64,000 bases of DNA from JBMNFB01 sp050949085. GTDB taxonomy: Bacteria > Bacillota > UBA994 > UBA5500. Below are positions 17,110-26,213 of this stretch, piece after piece (the stretch's first letter is position 1; every line of letters starts with the position of its first letter). Under the pieces are notes generated by a model. The model did no database searches. It worked only from the letters and a program-made list of their open reading frames with translations, and had not been told where the DNA came from. The stretch is from the NCBI GenBank assembly GCA_050949085.1, contig JBMNFB010000001.1:1178001-1242000 (forward strand), read 5' to 3'. The translations under genes and the position numbers were made by a program.

Positions 17110-17730
17110 CTAGGACAGGCGCGCCACCGCCCGGACGGGAGAGCCGTCAGCCTGCAGCTTCAGCGGCAGGGCGATCACCTCGAAATCCCTCACGCCGAGG
17201 AGCTGGTCAAGCCGCGTCAGGTTCTCCAGGAGGTAGATGCCGCTTCGCAGCAGAGCCTGATGAACCCTAAAGGGCGGTCGATCCGGCGAGGGCAGATCCA
17301 TTCCCAGCAGTCTCGCCTTTTTCTCAATCAGGCGAGCGCAAAACTCCTCATCAACGCAGGGGTGGTCAGCAAAGTAGCGCGGCTCTCCAAAGAAGCGATC
17401 GTGCCCGGTATAGAGCAGCACGACGCTTCCCGGCCGCACGATATCGCCATAGTCAGGCTGCCAACGGATCACCGCCTGTCCGCGCACGTCCAGCAGACAA
17501 CCCGGGCCAGTGAAGGATTCCAGCGGCAGATCGGCGATACAGGCGCCCTCGCCCAGCATATGGAGAGGCGCATCCAGGTGCGTGCCGCTATGCATGCCGA
17601 TTACGAGACGATGGTTGTTGTGTTGATCCTCAGCCAGAAAACGGGTTTGCACCAGTTCGGTCGGCTCATCGCCGGGATAGACCGGCATGGCCGACCTGAT
17701 TTCATGTGACAGATCGATCAGTCGCGACAT
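17110..17730 (-). CDS. Cyclase family protein, kynurenine formamidase-like
   Basis: A metal-dependent hydrolase of 206 residues. The family motif is present as HSGTHLDAPLHM with His47, His51, Asp53 and His57, and the N-terminal DLSHEI and the VLLYTGHD segment fit the cyclase/KynB superfamily, which opens formamides or cyclic substrates. The substrate is not evident and no tryptophan-catabolism gene is nearby. ATG 17730 is chosen because GGAGGG precedes it; a longer in-frame start would add basic residues without a site. It stands alone, converging on the metal regulator. Confidence 0.85.
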   Translation of the reverse strand: MSRLIDLSHEIRSAMPVYPGDEPTELVQTRFLAEDQHNNHRLVIGMHSGTHLDAPLHMLGEGACIADLPLESFTGPGCLLDVRGQAVIRWQPDYGDIVRPGSVVLLYTGHDRFFGEPRYFADHPCVDEEFCARLIEKKARLLGMDLPSPDRPPFRVHQALLRSGIYLLENLTRLDQLLGVRDFEVIALPLKLQADGSPVRAVARLS

Positions 17731-17876
17731 GTTGTTCCCTCCACTTCGTCTCTGGCATCTATCCCGCCATCCAGCAGATCGCTCTGGTTTTCGCCACACC
17801 CTTACGGTTGACCTTCCTCAGGCCAAAATTGCGCCAGAACACCTGCAACAAAAACCTGAATCAAACGCTATCCTGT

Positions 17877-17882
17877 TATAAT
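17877..17882 (+). promoter_or_regulatory. -10 element of the SPFH operon
   Basis: A consensus TATAAT lies 33 bases before the start of the SPFH gene in an AT-rich stretch. No good TTGACA is found 17 bases upstream, so the promoter may need an activator. Confidence 0.4.
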
Positions 17883-17915
17883 AGGAACTGGAATTGAAAT
17901 GAAGGAGGAAAACGC

Positions 17916-18974
17916 ATGGGCCTGTTTGGTTTTATCAGAAGCCAGTTTATTGAGGTTATCGAGTGGACAGACGACTCCAGCGATACGATCGTCTATCGTT
18001 TCCCGGTGGCCAACAATGAGATCAAGATGGGTGCCCAGCTTACCGTGCGGGAGACGCAGAACGCCATCTTCGTCAATGAGGGTCAGCTGGCCGACATCTT
18101 TGGCCCCGGGCGTTATCAGCTTTCCACGGCCAACCTGCCTATCCTCACCCGGCTGAAATCATGGAAGCACGGCTTTAATTCCCCGTTCAAAGCCGAAGTA
18201 TATTTTGTCAACACCAAGCAGTTTACGCAACAGAAATGGGGAACGGCCAACCCGGTCATGCTGCGCGACCGCGAGTTTGGCATGTTGCGCCTGCGCGCCT
18301 TCGGTGTCTTTGCCTTCCGCGTAGTCGACCCCGGGAAGCTGCTCAAGGAGTTGCTGGGCACCGATGGCTACTTTACGACTGCGGAGATCGTCACCCAGTT
18401 GCGCAGCATGATTGTCTCCGGTCTCAGCGACCTGCTGGCCGAATCCAGCATCCCGGCTCTCGATCTGGCGATGCACTATGATGAACTCAGTCAGCAGGCG
18501 ACAGAGAAACTGCGCCCCCGGTTCAGTGAATACGGCCTGGATATCACGTCGCTGACCATTGAGAATATCTCCCTGCCTGCCGAAGTGGAGGCGGTTCTGG
18601 ACAAGCGAACCTCGCTGGGCATCGCCGGTGACCTGGGACGCTATGCTCAGTTTCAGGCAGCGGAAGCACTACGCGATGCGGCGCAGAACGAAGGCGGCGG
18701 TGCAGCTGGTGCTGGGGTCGGCCTCGGCGCTGGCGCGGCGCTGGGCAGGATGCTGACCGAGGCGATGAAAGCCGACCCGACGCCGCCGGCACCCCCTGCG
18801 GGCGAGGCAGCGACGCGCTTCTGTTCTCAATGCGGCAAGCCCATCCAGGCTTCCTTCAGATTCTGCGGCCACTGCGGAGCCAGCCTGGCAACAACACCGT
18901 CCTGCCCCGGTTGCGGGCAGGAAGTGGACCAGTCAATGAAGTTCTGCCCGAAGTGCGGGCACAAGCTGGGCTAA
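17916..18974 (+). CDS. SPFH domain protein with C-terminal zinc ribbons, YdjI-like
   Basis: A 352-residue protein with an SPFH/band-7 core over residues 1 to about 240, an alanine- and glycine-rich linker, then two zinc ribbons at the C-terminus (CSQC..CGHC and CPGC..CPKC). This is the arrangement of Bacillus YdjI, a protein encoded with PspA and linked to membrane-stress response. It has no transmembrane helix, so it probably assembles at the inner membrane face. ATG 17916 follows AAGGAGG. It opens a unit of four genes with gaps of 12, 119 and 14 bases. No pspA is in this cluster, which is unlike the Bacillus operon. Confidence 0.85.
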   Translation: MGLFGFIRSQFIEVIEWTDDSSDTIVYRFPVANNEIKMGAQLTVRETQNAIFVNEGQLADIFGPGRYQLSTANLPILTRLKSWKHGFNSPFKAEVYFVNTKQFTQQKWGTANPVMLRDREFGMLRLRAFGVFAFRVVDPGKLLKELLGTDGYFTTAEIVTQLRSMIVSGLSDLLAESSIPALDLAMHYDELSQQATEKLRPRFSEYGLDITSLTIENISLPAEVEAVLDKRTSLGIAGDLGRYAQFQAAEALRDAAQNEGGGAAGAGVGLGAGAALGRMLTEAMKADPTPPAPPAGEAATRFCSQCGKPIQASFRFCGHCGASLATTPSCPGCGQEVDQSMKFCPKCGHKLG

Positions 18975-18986
18975 GGGGGGGCGGCG

Positions 18987-20135
18987 ATGAACCCTAACCC
19001 CAAACTGGAGGAGGCTGACGAACTGCACGACCCGCTGGAAGCGGCGGAGCCGCGCGAAGTCCAGCTGGCCGACCGTTTCCCCTGTCCGCAGTGCGGCGCC
19101 AACCTGACCTTCGATCCAGACGCCCAATCATTACATTGTGCGTATTGCGGCTACCAGCTGGAAATCGAGGGCGAGATGAGCGAGGCCCGGGAATATGACC
19201 TGGCCGAGGCTGAAGCACTGGCTTCCCAGAACTGGGGTCAGGACACCGAGGTCGTCCAGTGCAGCAACTGCGGAGCCCAGGTCGTGCTGGAGGCCAACCA
19301 GACAGCCCAGCGCTGCTCCTTCTGCGGCTCAGCCCACGTGGTCAGGCAGGATCAGCTGCCGGGGATCAAACCGGAATCGCTCATCCCCTTTCAGGTTTCT
19401 ACCGCGACAGCCAGGCAGGCCTTTAGCAAATGGATCGGCAGCCACTTCTTTGCCCCGTCCGATCTCAAGTCCAGTCACCAGGCCGGGACGCTCAGCGGGG
19501 TATACATCCCCTTCTGGACGTATGACGCCGAAACCTACTCGCTCTATCAGGCCCAGAAAGGCACCTATTACTGGGTGACCCAGCAGGTGACGGTGCGCCG
19601 AAACGGCAGGAATGTCACCGAGATGCGACGCGTGCGCCGCACCCGCTGGCGTCATGTCAGTGGCACATACGCCGAGAGCTTTGACGATGAACTGGTCCAC
19701 GCCTCGACGCGGCTGGACTCTGTCCTCGCCGATAAGGTCGGGCGCTATGATCTGAGCGAACTCAGGGAGTACCGTCCCGAGTACCTGTCCGGCTTTGTGG
19801 CTGAGAAATATAGCATCGACGTGCAGGAAGGCTGGGAGAGGGCCCGCCAGGCGATCCGGGAAAAGATCCGCCAGGGGATTATCCGCCAGATCAACGGTGA
19901 CGAAGTGCGCGCCCTGCAGTTCACCACCTCGCACGATCAGGTGAAATTCAAGCACGTCCTGCTGCCGCTCTGGATCTCGGCCTATACCTACCGGGGTAAG
20001 TCGTACCAGCTGCTGATCAACGGGCAGACCGGCGAGGTGCGCGGCGAGGCGCCGGTCAGCGCCTGGAAGGTTGGCCTGACAGTTGCGGCAGTGCTAGCCT
20101 TCATCCTGGCGCTGGTGCTCCTGTTTGGCAATTAG
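18987..20135 (+). CDS. Zinc-ribbon membrane protein, YdjG-like
   Basis: A protein of 382 residues with two N-terminal zinc ribbons (Cys33, Cys36, Cys51, Cys54, and Cys92, Cys95, Cys110, Cys113), a central region with the YIPFWTYDAETYSLYQ segment, and one C-terminal transmembrane helix (about 358-380). This matches the TFIIB-type zinc-ribbon family that includes Bacillus YdjG, a membrane anchor partner in the PspA stress system. The ribbon ends would face the cytosol. It follows the SPFH gene by 12 bases with a GGGGGGG site, so the two products very probably act together, perhaps through their ribbons. Confidence 0.8.
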   Translation: MNPNPKLEEADELHDPLEAAEPREVQLADRFPCPQCGANLTFDPDAQSLHCAYCGYQLEIEGEMSEAREYDLAEAEALASQNWGQDTEVVQCSNCGAQVVLEANQTAQRCSFCGSAHVVRQDQLPGIKPESLIPFQVSTATARQAFSKWIGSHFFAPSDLKSSHQAGTLSGVYIPFWTYDAETYSLYQAQKGTYYWVTQQVTVRRNGRNVTEMRRVRRTRWRHVSGTYAESFDDELVHASTRLDSVLADKVGRYDLSELREYRPEYLSGFVAEKYSIDVQEGWERARQAIREKIRQGIIRQINGDEVRALQFTTSHDQVKFKHVLLPLWISAYTYRGKSYQLLINGQTGEVRGEAPVSAWKVGLTVAAVLAFILALVLLFGN

Positions 20136-20254
20136 CCCCGTCAGGACAGAGATGGGCCGCGGCTGCGCTGCCTTGCTCCGGCGGCACTAGCGACTGAGAC
20201 CATTCTTCGCTGCCTTTCGTACCGACAGATAGACGCTCTTAGGGAGGGAGACCG

Positions 20255-21943
20255 ATGCTGCCTGCGATACTGATTATGTCCCTCGGTCTGATCAATCTGC
20301 GCTTTGACCTGCTGGGGCAGGACAACCGCGCCTGGTGGAACGGCCAGATCAGGCGATTGCTGATCGGGCTTCCCCTCTGCGCGCTCTGGGTCTATTTTGC
20401 CCTGCCCCCGCTGGTGAACTGGGTCGGGTACAGCGTCATGCTTCTGGCCCTGGGAGTCAACGCGCTCCTCACCCTCGTTCCCCAGGCAGCCAGGGCCCGG
20501 CCGGGCGAGCGCTGGAAATGCGTAAGGGTTCCTACCCTGGCCCTGATCATCTCGCTCCTGATCCCTCTCTATCTGCATGTCCTCGTCGTTCCGTTTCGCT
20601 CCATGGCCCTGCGCGATGTGCCGACCGTCGTGGAACTGGACGACCCCATGCCGGTGATGAACCCGGAGCATATCCGCCTGGTGCCCATCGAGACAGCCCT
20701 CTGGAAGGCGCAGAAAGCCGTCGGCGACCTGGGCACCGGCTTTGCAGTCGGTGAGCTGAGCATCCAGATGATCGATGACAAGCTCTACTGGGTGGCGCCC
20801 CTGGAGTTTCGCGGCCCCCTCAAGTGGCTGAGCTATCAGGAGACTCCCGGCTTTGTACTGGTAGATGGCGAAGATCCCGATGCCGCGGCGGTGCTGCACG
20901 AGAGCAGGTTAATCTATACACCCAGCGCCTGTCTGTACCGCGATCTGAAGCGGCACGTCTATCAGCTGCGTAACGATGCGCTGCTGCTGGAGGTCAACTT
21001 TGAACTGGACGACGACTTTAGTCCCTGGTATATCGTCAGCATCGGCGTCCCCACTGTCGGCGCCACCGGCGCGAGAACGACCGGTGTCATTCTGGTTCAT
21101 CCGGAAACAGGCGAATTGCGGGAGTACACGCTGGAGGACATGCCGGAGTGGATAGACGAGGCCATCCCCGAGACGATTGCCGAAAGGCACAATTACTGGT
21201 TCGGTCGCTATGCGCATGGATTTTGGAACTCCCTGTTCGGGCAGAAGGGTGTCCACACGCCTACCGTCTGGGGCGATGAAGGGATCGACGTCTTCGGGGT
21301 GATCGGCGCCGACAACCGCTTCTACTGGTTTACCGGACACACTTCTCCGTCGACCCAGGATGGCTCACTGATGGGCTACACGATGACCGACGGCCGCACC
21401 GGCATCATCTACTACTACCGCAACGCGGTCGGTTATTACAACGAGAGCGCCGCCGTCTCCTCGGTGAACGCCGCCGTGGCCAACTATGCGGGTTGGCACG
21501 GGGCGCAACCGCTGCTCTACAACCTCTATGGAGCAGAGTCATACGTGGTGCCGATCCTCTCGGCCAACAACAACCTGCAGGCGGTGGGCATTGTCAACGC
21601 CAAGACTGGGCAGACGGTGGTCAAGCCGACCAAGGCCGAGGCGCTGCTGGTCTACCGACAATATCTGGGCAGCGGGTTGGGTGATACCGACCCGACGCAG
21701 ACGGCTACAGCAGCCCAGCTGGAAGGCACTGTTGCCAGAGTGGGCCAGGCCGTAGTTCAGGGCAACACCATCTTCTACTTCCACCTGGCAAACTCAGATC
21801 GCATTTTCACCGCCCACGCCAGTCTCAGTTCCGAGGTGGCTCTCACCCAGCCAGGCGATCAGGTCCGCCTCGGTTACCTGGATACGAACGAGACGACGGT
21901 GCCATTGATCACGTTTGACAATCTAGCCCTGCCGGGCGAATAG
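20255..21943 (+). CDS. Unrecognised membrane protein with large extracytoplasmic domain
   Basis: Not assigned to a known family. The 562-residue product has about four N-terminal hydrophobic segments within the first 115 residues, the last being LALIISLLIPLYLHVLVV. A long soluble part follows, rich in aromatic residues and predicted beta strands (for example YYYRNAVGYYNESAAVSSVNA truncated here to its theme, and a repeated VGIVNAKTG / VILVHPETGEL pattern recalling PepSY-like turns). It ends in a small barrel-like segment from about 480. ATG 20255 follows AGGGAGGGAG. Its stop overlaps the leader of the MutS-like gene, so it belongs to the SPFH/zinc-ribbon operon. It may be the sensor or scaffold of that system (inferred). 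Confidence 0.7.
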   Translation: MLPAILIMSLGLINLRFDLLGQDNRAWWNGQIRRLLIGLPLCALWVYFALPPLVNWVGYSVMLLALGVNALLTLVPQAARARPGERWKCVRVPTLALIISLLIPLYLHVLVVPFRSMALRDVPTVVELDDPMPVMNPEHIRLVPIETALWKAQKAVGDLGTGFAVGELSIQMIDDKLYWVAPLEFRGPLKWLSYQETPGFVLVDGEDPDAAAVLHESRLIYTPSACLYRDLKRHVYQLRNDALLLEVNFELDDDFSPWYIVSIGVPTVGATGARTTGVILVHPETGELREYTLEDMPEWIDEAIPETIAERHNYWFGRYAHGFWNSLFGQKGVHTPTVWGDEGIDVFGVIGADNRFYWFTGHTSPSTQDGSLMGYTMTDGRTGIIYYYRNAVGYYNESAAVSSVNAAVANYAGWHGAQPLLYNLYGAESYVVPILSANNNLQAVGIVNAKTGQTVVKPTKAEALLVYRQYLGSGLGDTDPTQTATAAQLEGTVARVGQAVVQGNTIFYFHLANSDRIFTAHASLSSEVALTQPGDQVRLGYLDTNETTVPLITFDNLALPGE

Positions 21944-21957
21944 TGACGGAGGGAGGA

Positions 21958-23553
21958 ATGAGGTTGAAAGGAAGCAGGCTGGAGCGAAGACTGGAGAGAG
22001 ATTTCGGGAGGATTCCTGATCCTTATTATGCTGGCGGTGATATGGAATACATTCGGTCCTACTTCGACTGGCGCCGGGGGGCGGGGCGGGACAGTTTCCT
22101 GCTGGATGAAATAACCTGGAATGACCTGGACCTGGACCGGGTCTTCCGGCGCATCAACCCTGCGCTCTCAACTTCTGGGGAGCAATACCTCTATTACATG
22201 CTGCGCAGCCCCGCCATCGAGGCGGAGGTGTATGCCGGTCGCCAGAGCACGATTGCCCTCATGGAGAAAAAGCCGGGATTGCGGCTGAAGCTGCAGGTCA
22301 TTCTCGCGCGTCTTGGCTGCACCCGCCGCGCGGACTTGACCCGCGCCTTTGCCCCGTCTGCCGGCAGCTATTTCTGGCTGATCGTATACCTGGTGCTGCT
22401 CCTGCTGGTGCCAGCAACCCTCATCTATACTGCCTTCGCTCCACAACTGAGGATGCTGTTCCTGATGCTGGTCTTTATCGTCAACTCCTCGGTGCACGAG
22501 TTCAGGAAGCGGGAGATCCAGCGGGATCTGGATACCGTCAACTACTCAGTGCGGATGGTCTTCGCCATGAACCGGATTCGCAGCCTGCAGGACCCGGAGC
22601 TGGACGTCCAGCTGCAGGCTGCCTACGAGCGCCTGGACAGGCTGCGGTCTGTCGTCAGGATCGGTGGCGTCTCGACGGCATCGGACGACGCCTTTGGCGG
22701 CCTGCTGCTGATGGTTCTCCTGCTCGACCTGATCACCTACGAGTTGCTAAAGCACAAACTCGGCCGTCACCATGAGGACATCTTCCGGATTCATGAGCAT
22801 CTGGGTAAACTGGACGCCGGCATCGCCATCGCGTCCTACCGGCAGAGCCTCGGCCACTACGCCATACCTGAGCTGGACTTCACTCCTCAGGCCACGCCGC
22901 ACATCGAGGCGCAGCAGATGGTTCATCCGCTGCTGGAAAACGCCGTGCCCAACGACCTGTCTACCAGCGGACCGCTGTTGATCACCGGCTCCAATGCTTC
23001 CGGCAAGTCTACCTACCTGAAGACGGCCGCTCTCTGTGCCGTCCTGGCGCAGAGCATCTGCACCTGCCCTGCCGCCAGCTACAAAGCCAGCGCCTTCCGC
23101 ATCTACTCTTCGATGGCGCTCAAGGACAACGTGCTGGCCGGTGAGAGCTATTACATCGTGGAGACTAAGTCACTGAAACGCATCCTGGATAACTGCGCTG
23201 CCCTGCCGCCTATTTTCTGTGTCATTGATGAGGTGCTGCGCGGTACCAATACGGTGGAACGGATTGCCGCCTCCAGTGTTGTGTTGAGAGAGCTGGCAGA
23301 AAGGGGCGCCATCTGCCTGGCCGCAACGCACGATATCGAGCTCTGCGATTTGCTGCAGGACGATTATGCCCTCTTTCATTTCTCCGAGACGGTCACCAGG
23401 AACGAGATGCACTTTGACTACCGGATCCGGCCCGGCAGGGCCACATCAAGAAACGCCATCAACCTCCTTAGGATTCTCGGCTTTGATGACGGCATCGTGG
23501 ACAGCGCCCACCAGCGCGCCGATCATTACATCAAGAGCGGCGTCTGGAAGTAG
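21958..23553 (+). CDS. Membrane-anchored MutS-like ATPase
   Basis: A protein of 531 residues whose C-terminal half is a MutS-type ABC ATPase: Walker A GSNASGKST (about 344-352), Walker B FCVIDE (about 420-425) with the following RGTNTVER, and the downstream AATHDIEL switch. It has no mismatch-recognition domain; instead hydrophobic segments lie at about 138-160, 167-178 and 247-259, so it sits in the membrane. Such MutS-related proteins are widespread in Bacillota but unstudied, and mismatch repair is unlikely. ATG 21958 has GGAGG 5 bases upstream; GTG 21943 (overlapping the previous stop) and TTG 21964 are alternatives. Last gene of the SPFH/zinc-ribbon cluster. Confidence 0.82.
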   Translation: MRLKGSRLERRLERDFGRIPDPYYAGGDMEYIRSYFDWRRGAGRDSFLLDEITWNDLDLDRVFRRINPALSTSGEQYLYYMLRSPAIEAEVYAGRQSTIALMEKKPGLRLKLQVILARLGCTRRADLTRAFAPSAGSYFWLIVYLVLLLLVPATLIYTAFAPQLRMLFLMLVFIVNSSVHEFRKREIQRDLDTVNYSVRMVFAMNRIRSLQDPELDVQLQAAYERLDRLRSVVRIGGVSTASDDAFGGLLLMVLLLDLITYELLKHKLGRHHEDIFRIHEHLGKLDAGIAIASYRQSLGHYAIPELDFTPQATPHIEAQQMVHPLLENAVPNDLSTSGPLLITGSNASGKSTYLKTAALCAVLAQSICTCPAASYKASAFRIYSSMALKDNVLAGESYYIVETKSLKRILDNCAALPPIFCVIDEVLRGTNTVERIAASSVVLRELAERGAICLAATHDIELCDLLQDDYALFHFSETVTRNEMHFDYRIRPGRATSRNAINLLRILGFDDGIVDSAHQRADHYIKSGVWK

Positions 23554-23678
23554 ACAGGCATCTGGCGCAGGCTCCAGCTTTTTTTCCCTGCAGCAGATGG
23601 CGATTCCAGCAGATTAGCGGTACAATTAATCCATCACCTGATGCATAGTTATTCATCAGCTCGAAAGGAGCCACTTTT

Positions 23679-24896
23679 ATGTGGAGCACCATTGGCATCA
23701 TCGCTGCTTTTCTCGCCATTATTGTCCTCGTAATCAAGCACGTGATGCTCGGTTATGCCCTCCTCATCGGCTCAGCGATTGCGGGGCTCTCCTCCGGCCT
23801 GGGCCTGCGCGCACTGCTATCCGTCTCCCTTAAGTCGCTGACTGCGCCTGGCACCGTCACGCTGCTGGTCACGCTGGTCCTGATCAGCATTCTGGGCAGC
23901 CTGATGAAACAGCTCGGCGTCCTGGACAAGATGGTTGATGCCCTGCAGAAGGTTCTCCGGAACGCTAAACTGACGATCCTCTTTATTCCCTCCATCATGG
24001 GCACGCTGATGGTCACCGGCGGGGCGATGATGGCGGCACCGATGGTGGACTCGCTGGGCGAGCGCCTGCGTCTCGGCAACGATCACCGCGCAGCGATCAA
24101 CCTCCTTTATCGCCACGCCTGGTACTTTGTCTTTCCCTTCGCGCCCACGTTCATCCTGGTCAAGGAGATCGCCAACGTCCCGATCAATCGGCTGATCCTG
24201 ATTCAGGCACCCCTGACCATCGTCGCCGTCTGGGCGGGGTACCACGCCTGGCTGCGGCAGGTCCGAGATGAGAACCCCCGGCCAGCACCGCCGACCAGGG
24301 GTGACTATCTGGATCTGTTGCGCTACACATCGCCCATCTGGAGCAGCCTGCTGCTGGCCCTGGTCGGCGGCGTGCCCTTTCAGCTCGCCCTGGTTCTCGG
24401 CGTTGCTCTTGCCCTGTTCTACGGCAAGGCGGATCCGCGCCAGATTCCGCTGCTCCTCTGGAAAGGCATTCAGTGGCCGGTGGTGCTCTCCGGTGTGAGC
24501 ATCATGATCTTTAAGGATGTGCTGGCGGCAGCCGGCACGCTGAACTCAGTCACTGACGGTCTGTTGAATATCGGTCTGCCGCTGGAGATGATCGTGATTC
24601 TCCTGCCAGCGCTGGTAGGGCTGGTCTCGGCGTCGGCTACATCGTCCATCGGCATCACACTGCCGCTGCTGCTGCCGGCACTGCAGCAAAGTGGCCACCT
24701 GACCCTGTTCTGCGCCGCAGCCTACGCCGCCGCCTATCTGGGCTATTATGCATCACCGCTGCACCTCTGCCAGGTGCTCACTTTGGAGTTCTTCGACGTC
24801 AAGCTGGACCGCCTCTACCGGGCCTATGCGCTGCCTGTGCCTGCCATGTGGCTGACGCTGATCGGAATCGTGGTCGTCGGCCGCTGGATCTGGTAG
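23679..24896 (+). CDS. DUF401 family membrane protein
   Basis: An integral membrane protein of 405 residues with about ten to twelve helices, resembling the ion-transporter superfamily layout (two homologous halves with hairpin loops such as GTLMVTGGAMMAAPMV and SASATSSIGITLPLLLPAL). It fits DUF401, proposed to be anion or dicarboxylate permeases without proof. ATG 23679 follows GAAAGGAGCC. It lies 125 bases after the MutS-like gene with an inverted repeat CTGATG / CATCAG (23638-23659) in the gap, so it may have its own promoter. A strong terminator follows. Confidence 0.82.
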   Translation: MWSTIGIIAAFLAIIVLVIKHVMLGYALLIGSAIAGLSSGLGLRALLSVSLKSLTAPGTVTLLVTLVLISILGSLMKQLGVLDKMVDALQKVLRNAKLTILFIPSIMGTLMVTGGAMMAAPMVDSLGERLRLGNDHRAAINLLYRHAWYFVFPFAPTFILVKEIANVPINRLILIQAPLTIVAVWAGYHAWLRQVRDENPRPAPPTRGDYLDLLRYTSPIWSSLLLALVGGVPFQLALVLGVALALFYGKADPRQIPLLLWKGIQWPVVLSGVSIMIFKDVLAAAGTLNSVTDGLLNIGLPLEMIVILLPALVGLVSASATSSIGITLPLLLPALQQSGHLTLFCAAAYAAAYLGYYASPLHLCQVLTLEFFDVKLDRLYRAYALPVPAMWLTLIGIVVVGRWIW

Positions 24897-24968
24897 CTGC
24901 CCGGTCATGGCGCAGTGAGGCTGGCTTGCCTCACTTCTCCCGATACGGGCTCAGTCGGCAGGTTTCGT

Positions 24969-25020
24969 GGCGTGCTGCTCAACGCTCCTGGCTGGAAGCG
25001 TTAGGCAGCACGCCTTTGTT
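24969..25020. terminator. Bidirectional terminator between DUF401 and M28 peptidase genes
   Basis: GGCGTGCTGC-TCAACGCT pairs with AGCGTTA-GGCAGCACGCC over about 17 positions with one small mismatch, followed by TTTGTTCTATTT on the plus strand. It serves the two convergent genes. Confidence 0.85.
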
Positions 25021-26004
25021 CTATTTCATGGCATATGTCCAGGCGATGCGAATGGCCGCCCGCGTCGCCAGCTCAATGATCTCGCGATTCAGGTTTTCAA
25101 AGGTGTCGGTGGGCTGGTGCAGGTAGGGGTGGTCGGCGCGCAGCTCGCCCCAGACCAGCGTGATCGCCGGCATGTCCACCTCTGTGAAGCGCATGCTGTC
25201 CACACCGCCGGCCAGGCGGTCCGACACGACGGCCTTGACGCCGCTGGCTACTGCCTCCTCCAATGCTTTCTCCGCCCAGACCCTGTTCCGCCGCTGGCCA
25301 CCATCGAAGATCACCAGGGTGTCGCCGCTGGCCCCGGCGATGACATCCAGATTCAGCAGCATGACCTGATCATCGAGCCCCAGGTCCACCAGGTGTTCAG
25401 CCAGCGCCTGGCTGCCGATCAGCCCTTTTTCCTCGCCGCCAAAGAAGACAAAGACGATGCTGAGCTCCGGCGTCAGCTCACTCTCGCAAAAGATATGAGC
25501 CAGCTCCAGCACTGTCGCTGTTCCCACCGCGTTGTCGTCTGCGCCAGGATGGAGGACCCCATCGACGATGCCAATGTGGTCATAGTGAGCCCCGATCAGC
25601 AGGTAGTTGTCTTCGCTCTCACCCGGCAAGACGGCGATGATGTTTTCGCCTGGCTCGGCCCCCCTGGGCAGGTCAAACGTATGTCGATAGTCCTCAAACC
25701 CTACCTCTCGCCAGGGCGCCAGGCCCAGAGCCTGCAACTGCTCGACCAGGTAGTCTCCTGCCAAGTCCTCATATTCAGTGCCGGCCTCTCGCCCGCCGTA
25801 ATCGGGGCTGGTCAGCTCTCTGGTCCAGCCCAGCTGCCGCTCCAGATCGTATAGATCCAGCAGACGCTCCATATCTTCTGCTGGCACCGCCGTCCACTCG
25901 CGTCGCTCAAAATCTGACTGGCAGCCAACGCCCAATATCGCAACCAGTGCTACCAGAAAGATGACTATAGTGCGGCGGTAACCGCCTGGCCTGATTCTCT
26001 TCAT
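25021..26004 (-). CDS. M28 family metallopeptidase, lipoprotein
   Basis: A secreted, lipid-anchored aminopeptidase of 327 residues. The signal peptide ends in lipobox LGVGC with Cys28. Zinc ligands and catalytic residues of M28 are present: His139 in GAHYDHIG, Asp155 in PGADDNAVG and the Glu190-Glu191 pair in FFGGEEKGLIG, with a further ligand Asp in LNLDVIAG. It would release N-terminal amino acids from peptides outside the membrane. The start at 26004 follows a moderate site. Neighbour of an M14 carboxypeptidase on the opposite strand, hinting at extracellular peptide use. Confidence 0.9.
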   Translation of the reverse strand: MKRIRPGGYRRTIVIFLVALVAILGVGCQSDFERREWTAVPAEDMERLLDLYDLERQLGWTRELTSPDYGGREAGTEYEDLAGDYLVEQLQALGLAPWREVGFEDYRHTFDLPRGAEPGENIIAVLPGESEDNYLLIGAHYDHIGIVDGVLHPGADDNAVGTATVLELAHIFCESELTPELSIVFVFFGGEEKGLIGSQALAEHLVDLGLDDQVMLLNLDVIAGASGDTLVIFDGGQRRNRVWAEKALEEAVASGVKAVVSDRLAGGVDSMRFTEVDMPAITLVWGELRADHPYLHQPTDTFENLNREIIELATRAAIRIAWTYAMK

Positions 26005-26213
26005 CCCAATGCCCCCAATCTCCCTTTGTTACTTAATATTATCCAGACCGAGCCAGCAACTGGCAAGGGATATCAGCATTCCCCGGGCAAATGAAAGACT
26101 CAACACGCTGGTTGGTAAACACGGGCCGGTTTGCCGGCAGGAAATAACCCCAGGCAGCAGAAGTTCACAGTAGAACGAATTGACTGCGGAGAAAATGAGG
26201 AGGAATCTGACTG

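Noticed and set aside
24967..25854. Plus-strand open frame opposite the M28 peptidase
   Set aside because: It begins inside the terminator and is antisense to a gene with a complete lipobox and zinc site.
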